NCBI GenBank assembly: GCA_032718475.1
Contig: JAUCBJ010004599.1
Coordinates: forward strand, 1-23,771
Source of the DNA: Nemertoderma westbladi
Lineage: Eukaryota > Xenacoelomorpha > Nemertodermatida > Nemertodermatidae
Direction: 5' to 3'
Length of the DNA: 23,771 bases
Below the pieces are notes generated by a model, which was not told the DNA's origin, searched no databases, and was given only the letters and a program-made list of their open reading frames with translations. Of the stretch, positions 18,446-23,771 are shown one piece after another; the stretch's first letter is position 1, and each line of letters opens with the position of its first letter. A program made the position numbers and the translations under genes.

Positions 18446-18541
18446 ACTTACTGTTTTATACGATTTGTACCAACAGTCTCCAAAGCTATAAAAACAATCT
18501 TTGCAGATTGGATTGCACACATATAAATTCGAACGCAGGTA
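18440..18541 (+). repeat. About 103-bp direct repeat, right copy
   Basis: Second copy of 16866-16970, ending cgaacgcaggtag. After it the sequence is unique. See the left copy for differences. Confidence 0.85.
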
Positions 18542-19156
18542 GACTCGGTCAAATATATTGGACCGAACGAACTACCAATTAAAATTTTTTTTCAAAAAGT
18601 TTAAGTTGATTTATATGAACTTACATTAATATCTTTCCACACTCACTGTTCTGTACACTTCTTACTCTGCTATATACAATTCCACACTTACTGTAACATG
18701 AGAAAATATACCAAATCCAATAACACATTTCTCTGTTTGCGGTGGCGGGAAATTTAAAAAAGGCCAGAGTATCATATTCTCTATCAATACCGGTCTAAAT
18801 ACTACAGTGTAAAGTTGTCTTTGCCTGACCCCGTAAGAGATCAGAAACATTGCCATACAGTTGTAAATAGTAAATGTGGCTGTAAATAAAATAGTCATAT
18901 TCCAAACAGTATAAGTCAAAAATCAGCTCCCTACTACACGATAATTTAACTCGCCGAGTTATAGGCAGAAATAAGGTGTTTCCTAATTAAAACTTGTATT
19001 AGTTCAACTCAGAGCAGAGGACCCCATGTAACCGGAATTTTCAATTTTACATTACAATTTTTACGTAAGCGTTTTATAAGTGCCTTTTGCGAAATTGTTG
19101 CCTTCGTTTCGTTGCCATTTTTCCCATCAATAGTGATTTATTTTTTATATATTTTT
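18542..19156. other. Intergenic spacer
   Basis: I see no gene. The longest open frame (minus strand, 18662-18919, 85 codons) has no recognisable motif. A 13-base palindrome (aactcgccgagtt) lies near 18949. Confidence 0.4.
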
Positions 19157-19550
19157 GAAAGCTTGCATTGTGAGGATTCCAACTATGTATCAATGTCTAA
19201 ATTTCGTTAAGAAACACAGATGAGATATGGGCGTTCTATAAGATTGAAAGAAATATCTTTTATTATAATAAAACATTTATTCCGTTTTGTAAACACAAAC
19301 CGTTCTGGAACATATTATTTATGAATGTGTGGCTACGGATACATAAATCTTATGCCTATGAAACGATATTTCATAGGCATGAGAAAAATAATAACACGTT
19401 CTAGAATGTTGTGTTTATATTAATTATAATAAATGACTTCCAGTGAATGATAATTTATCACAATCTTTGAACGCCAGTATTATATATCAGCTGTTTCTCA
19501 ACGAAACTCAAAATATATTTATATTTGGAATCCTTACAACTCAAGCTTTC
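19157..19550. mobile_element. Foldback/MITE-like long imperfect palindrome
   Basis: The 394-bp segment is roughly its own reverse complement. The outer ends gaaagcttg (19157) and caagctttc (19542-19550) are inverted copies; the outer 24 bases match at 21 positions. Further matching blocks occur towards the centre (tttcgtt.agaaaca, ggcgttc, aaacacaa). The centre is a perfect 12-bp hairpin, atgcctatgaaa (19352-19363) and tttcataggcat (19369-19380), with a 5-base loop. There is no ORF. I could not identify target-site duplications. It could be a non-autonomous transposon or a hairpin RNA source. Confidence 0.7.
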
Positions 19551-20289
19551 TAATTATGTCGTTGTGGCTAATATGAGAGGAATGGTCGTAATGCAATGAG
19601 GGCGATATCGCAAACGTCAAACGTATATAAATTCAAAATAGAAAATTCTACGTAGATCCATGTTAAATAAAGTATGATAAAGATTGTATAAAAATAAGGT
19701 GGGGTTTGGGTTAGGGATGTCCCTTCTTATCTAAAATTACACTTTATTACGGGCAAGGTCTAATATATTATTATAATAAGCCTTTGTTGTATGCGTAAGT
19801 AATGGGACTGTGTGGCAGACTTCAAAATGAAAGTTTTTAATATACATTACCGGTTGTACTGTATTCTCTGTACAGTTACAGTACTCTACTGCTTTGCAAT
19901 ACCGCTAGGCCTATTGGTGCCATTATACTGTAGTTTGTTTATTTAAGTAGAACTACCAGTTGGTTAAAACGCCATTGATACAAACCAATAACAAATAACC
20001 TAACAGATAACTGAATACATAATATTATTAAGCTAATTGCTGGTTTATTAGTTTATTTTTATGTTACATTTACCAGAACCAAACCGCACCTAAAACTATC
20101 TTTACAACGGTACCGTACATGACTACAGTATGTTGTAATACCTTCTGATTTTCAGCGGTCTATCAGTCTATATTCTGATATTAGACTAATTTTAATTTTG
20201 TTCCCATTGTACCCAATATTTGCAGGAGGCAGTAAAGGTAATGTTCAGTTAATCCGCATCATATCGGTAAGTAAATTATTAGGGTAAAC
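19551..20289. other. Intergenic spacer
   Basis: AT-rich DNA without a gene that I can support. Some gtacagtac-type short palindromes (about 19866-19885) and one taggcctat motif (19911) are present. Confidence 0.4.
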
Positions 20290-20715
20290 TGGGGTAAAGT
20301 GAGCTAGGGGTAAAGTGAGCTATTTTTTATTTTATTTTTTTAAATATATAAATTTGTGTTATTTCAATTCTCTAAAATCATTACAATGTCTACAAATATC
20401 CTAGCTTTGATCTAATAAACGAAATAAATTATGACAGTTTGAAATTTCGAAGCAATCAATATTTTTACAAAATATGAAAAAAACAGTTGAAAATTCATGC
20501 ATACGAACTTTTTGGTCATTGATTTTGAAATAATAAATTATAAACAACGAATTAAGATAGAGAGTTGTAATTACCGTAAATAAATGGTAAATAAGTGATA
20601 CTTGAGATATCCCATGCACTTTTTATCATTCTGTAACTAATTATTTATTTATTTAATTAATTAATTTAGTTCACTTTACCCCTTTAATTTATTGGCAATG
20701 GGGTAAAGTGAACTT
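20290..20715. mobile_element. DNA-transposon terminal repeats / MITE-like segment
   Basis: ggggtaaagtgagct occurs twice in tandem at 20291-20305 and 20307-20321. The inverted form agttcactttacccc lies at 20668-20682, and a forward ggggtaaagtgaact at 20700-20714, making a perfect 15-bp inverted pair at the right side. The interior (about 350 bp) is very AT-rich, with no convincing gene. Inverted termini around a non-coding interior suggest a MITE, and a transposase fragment of pogo/Tigger type starts 270 bp to the right. The link between the two is inference. Confidence 0.6.
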
Positions 20716-20984
20716 ATTGAAATTTTCATGCTGTTTATTATTTTGTATTTCATTATATATCTTATTTGTAACAGAACGTTGTTTGGATGTCTGGTAACCC
20801 TATATTCTTTTGGGTTTAGCTGTTAGGGCCTAAGTGGGTTTAATAAATAAACGTACAAATCAGAACTGTTAGGCCTACAATTTCCACTACTAGGCTGTGC
20901 TATGCTGTTTATTCAGGTTTATTGTTTGTAGTATCAGTACTGCAGTAGCATGCTGTGCAGTCTATCGTTACCTTGTTATTAATT

Positions 20985-21419
20985 ATGCCGCGAACCTATA
21001 AGAAAAGGCCGATTTTAGAGAGTCGTAAGTGTTCCTATGACTCGAAAGCCCTGCAGACTGCTGTCACTCGTGTGAAAAATCGCGAGTTATCAAGTTACGA
21101 AGCTGCTGAAGTATTTGGTGTACCCCGGAGTACTATTTCCCGACATGTTGCTGGAATACATTGTTCTAGGATTGGTTCTGGATCACCGACAAAACTAACC
21201 TTGAAAGAAGAGGAAAACCTAGTTATTGCGCTAAAGGCCTTTGCAGAATTTGGGTTCCCTCTTGGTAAACAAGAATTTATAGATCTTTCCGAAAGTTATA
21301 TTTCTAAGATTGGTAAAGAATATTTGTTTTCACAAACTTTAGGACGACCCGGAAAGGAATGGATGCGTTCATTCATGATACGATGGAAGTCTGAGCTATC
21401 TATTTGTTCGCGCTTTTGA
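20985..21419 (+). pseudogene. N-terminal fragment of a pogo/Tigger (CENP-B-like) transposase
   Basis: Open frame of 144 codons from the ATG in aattATGCCGCG. The start MPRTYKKR, the psq-type helix-turn-helix (about residues 18-53, with SYEAAEVFGVPRSTISRHV) and the second DNA-binding half (about 67-140, with LTLKEEENLV and GRPGKEWMRSFMIRW) are those of jerky/Tigger-like proteins with a CENP-B-type DNA-binding region. The frame ends right after this region, where the DDE catalytic domain should start. No DDE homology is visible downstream in any frame I followed. It may be a decayed transposase, or less likely the first exon of a domesticated DNA-binding protein. Confidence 0.75.
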
Positions 21420-22728
21420 AGACCTTTAGCAGTTTAACCTGCCAAAATTTATATGTCTTTTAGTTAATTAAAACCACTTTAGCATACGACAATAATTTAT
21501 GCTAATACGCAAAACACTAGCCGAAGTCAGCCCATGCGCGATCATTCACCCGATGGATCTACACCCGGGAGACTGAATTCGGATGCTTGAATTTTATTAT
21601 TGCAGTGTAAGGTTGCAGTGTATACCTACTGTATTATTCAATAGATCGTTAATAATTAATCTCTGACAGATATTATTGGCTTTCGGGAAATATTAACAGT
21701 TCCTTTAGGACGTGGCGCTTTATCTATTTAAACAGAACTAAGACTTATACTAAAACGCAACGATACTGCTTATGATTAAAGTATAAAGCGTATTCTTTAG
21801 GAAATACTTTGTTACCAATCACGATCGTACACACTATTCTGCCGACAGTCAGTATATTTGATCACACATAAAGAGAGCAGTAATTGACTCACGTAGGGTC
21901 TGCTAAATAACATTGGATTCAATACACACCACATTAATATAAATCGCAATTGTTATGTATAGCCGGTCTCTCTAACCTGTAGTGTTATCAAGAAAATTGG
22001 GAATTTGGGTGATTTATCCGTATTATCCAAAGAGCAATATTTCCATCAACAAATAGGTACAATTAATAACTGACGGTAAAATAACAATACCAACAATATG
22101 ATTAATGCAATTAAATTAAGTAAGTATGTTAAGATGCGTTAAGGTTCGATTCGTTAAGGTAACAGTTTATACTTTCGATAATTCAAGCAGTTTACTAGAG
22201 TTCTTACCGAAAGGCCGGTGTTTCTGGCTTAGACAGCAATAACAACAAAGTATCAAGTAAAAACAGTAAGACTGAACACTCTCCTTATGATCGACTGAAA
22301 AGCTACACGTCGACAGGAAAAATCGCTCCGATTGGCTCAAGCCAAACAAAGAACCGTGCGTCCAATGGCTGTTTCCATGTCAGCAACCAGCTGTTAGATG
22401 TCGTAATATGAATTATCACGGCTAAGCTGTGAAAGGTAGTTGGTGCATTACAGGTTTTTTGCCTTACCATGTCCGCCAAAACACGTATATAGCAGAATGA
22501 TTTTTATGTCCGTTAAAACACCTGTAAAGGTACCTTGTGGGCGAGGGGAATATATATACAGTCAGAGAACCCTTTTAGAGTATTCCAGCGCCTGGGGGGG
22601 AACTGGCCAGCAAAGGCAAACGTATCAGTTATCCCACAAAAGCTTTTACACCGCTCCCAGAAAATGGGATTTAAGTCTATAAAATATACAAAATCACAGT
22701 TTCTAAAATATAAAAATACTCTAAACAG
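21420..22728. other. Intergenic spacer
   Basis: I see no gene in 1.3 kb. ATTGG (about 22330) and CCAAT (about 22361) boxes face each other, and TATA-like strings occur near 22486 and 22550, which could belong to a promoter, but nothing else supports one. From about 22570 the base composition becomes more G+C rich. Confidence 0.35.
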
Positions 22729-23771
22729 TTAGTCTTTCTTGCGCGGATGGCGTTTACGCAGCTTTTTAAAGCTAGCAAGAGTCCTTTTCTCTTTGGGGCG
22801 AGCCACTTTACGAGGAGGGCTATAACTCCTGGGTGAAGGGTGCAATATGATTGCATCAGAAGGTATGGGATTGCGATCGGTATATCCGCCGGTCGAAGTA
22901 CCGGGTTGATTGACCTCAACGTCCGGGGAGAGGGGTCTAACTTGATAACTTGATATGCGTGATTTCTGTTCAACCGAAGCGAATAGATAAGGATGTAACG
23001 CATAAACTCCTTCGTAAGCGCGTCAGGGATAATAGCGATGGCGCGAATCACAATATAAATCAGTGTTCGCTTCCCAAGCTCTGATGTAACGTAGTGTGAT
23101 CATTTCATCTACGCTCTCTAAATCATGATTAAAGGGACAATCAAAGCTGGCGTGTCCTTTTAATTGACAATGATGGCATTGAGTCATAAATTGAGGGCAA
23201 ACCGCAAAAATGTGCAAATTATTAAATCTGCAATACGCGCAATAAATTTCCATCGCCGGTTGTTCGGGGAAATAGGAACAGCGGACGTTTGTGTCCATGG
23301 GCGTAACATGGTCTCTCGATGCGCATAACCGACAACGTTGCCGAGAAACATAGTTGGCATGGCGATAATCGTACGCAGTGAGACACTGTGGACCTTGATA
23401 CCATTCTAGGATGTAATCGTTGTCGCTGTTCCGAGCGCGATAGGCTGAATCTCCTCAGATTCTAGACATATTGGTTCGTCTTCCCAGTCTGTTACGAATA
23501 GAATTTTCGTGATCTATTCTCGTTTTATCGTTACGACGCCGCTGGGTATGATATTTAAATAGAACCATTTCCCTTTCGGTGTCTACATCGTCCGTATCAT
23601 GTAAATCGATAGGATGGCCGGTAGTTAAGAAGTCCATATACGTACCATTACGATGCGTATAGCGAGCGGTTAATTTTCGATAGTCCAATTCACGCGTAAG
23701 TTGCTCTTGGGACATCGGCGGTTCGATATAACGACCATCATCCTCCGTAATAGTCGGATCGGCTTCACCGC
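22729..23771 (-). pseudogene. Cys-rich zinc-knuckle protein, partial, two in-frame TGA codons
   Basis: A single minus-strand frame runs from the right edge to a TAA at 22729-22731 (about 346 codons), interrupted only by TGA at 23455-23457 and TGA at 23023-23025. It is open on both sides of each, so I read one gene rather than three. The N-terminal visible part is rich in charged residues. The middle (about 23370-23130) holds several Cys pairs (CRLC, CAYC) and a CCHC knuckle, CHHCQLKGHASFDC, which fits C-x2-C-x4-H-x4-C. The C-terminus is strongly basic (KKLRKRHPRKKD), which fits nucleic-acid binding. I do not recognise the family. A gag-like protein of a retroelement or an integrated viral gene is possible. 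The gene is richer in G+C and CpG than the rest of the window, and both stops could be CGA-to-TGA changes. Its start lies outside the window. Confidence 0.65.

Noticed and set aside
18662-18919. 85-codon minus-strand frame with hydrophobic stretches
   Set aside because: No motif, no homologue I recognise and no supporting context; length is within chance for this DNA.
19690-19730. Telomere-like gggttaggg
   Set aside because: A single occurrence, not tandem; no sign of an interstitial telomere.
20401-20619. 72-codon minus-strand frame inside the MITE-like segment
   Set aside because: AT-rich random-looking frame; no transposase motif.
22440-22732. Two overlapping plus-strand frames of 65-80 codons
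   Set aside because: No recognisable features; they overlap each other and adjoin the 3' end of the minus-strand zinc-knuckle gene.

Overview
The window is animal nuclear DNA, most likely from a marine invertebrate. The evidence is a Roc-COR GTPase gene with tandem CARD (death-fold) domains, a BEL/Pao LTR retrotransposon, a non-LTR retrotransposon of RTE-like type, a pogo/Tigger-type transposase fragment, generally AT-rich composition and large minisatellites. I cannot name the species. Nothing looks bacterial: there are no operons, no CRISPR array, and no rRNA or tRNA gene that I could recognise.

Layout, left to right. 1-118: 3' end of a LINE on the plus strand. 117-623: minisatellite with 49-bp units. 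811-2671: minisatellite with 30-bp units. 2967-5203 (minus): broken paralogue of a Roc-COR-CARD gene. 5209-6353: minisatellite with 12-bp units, sitting exactly where the 5' half of that paralogue should be. 6453-10103 (minus): an intact 1216-codon Roc-COR protein with three CARDs, the best gene in the window. 10376-11141: minisatellite with 35-bp units that runs into the 5' LTR of a BEL/Pao element. 11125-16865: that element, with two LTRs of about 0.9 kb, a gag-protease ORF and a pol cut off inside the reverse transcriptase. 16866-18541: a 5'-truncated LINE on the minus strand between two copies of a roughly 103-bp sequence. 19157-19550: a long imperfect palindrome (foldback element). 20290-20715: short inverted repeats typical of a DNA transposon. 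20985-21419: N-terminal DNA-binding part of a pogo/Tigger-like transposase. 22729 to the right edge (minus): an unidentified Cys-rich zinc-knuckle gene with two in-frame TGA codons, in DNA visibly richer in G+C and CpG than the rest.

The two Roc-COR-CARD loci are the biological core. They are tandem and share orientation, a Cys-rich module and C-terminal CARDs. By family knowledge this implies a GTPase switch coupled to CARD-CARD signalling, which would suit cell-death or innate immune signalling; this role is inferred, not shown. The upstream copy looks functional. The downstream copy lacks the P-loop and carries one stop and one frameshift. A roughly 160-bp patch of near-identity between the two abuts the 12-bp array, pointing to gene conversion or template switching at the array edge. 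The rest of the window is a mobile-element and minisatellite landscape in which arrays repeatedly begin at the edge of a gene or a transposon.
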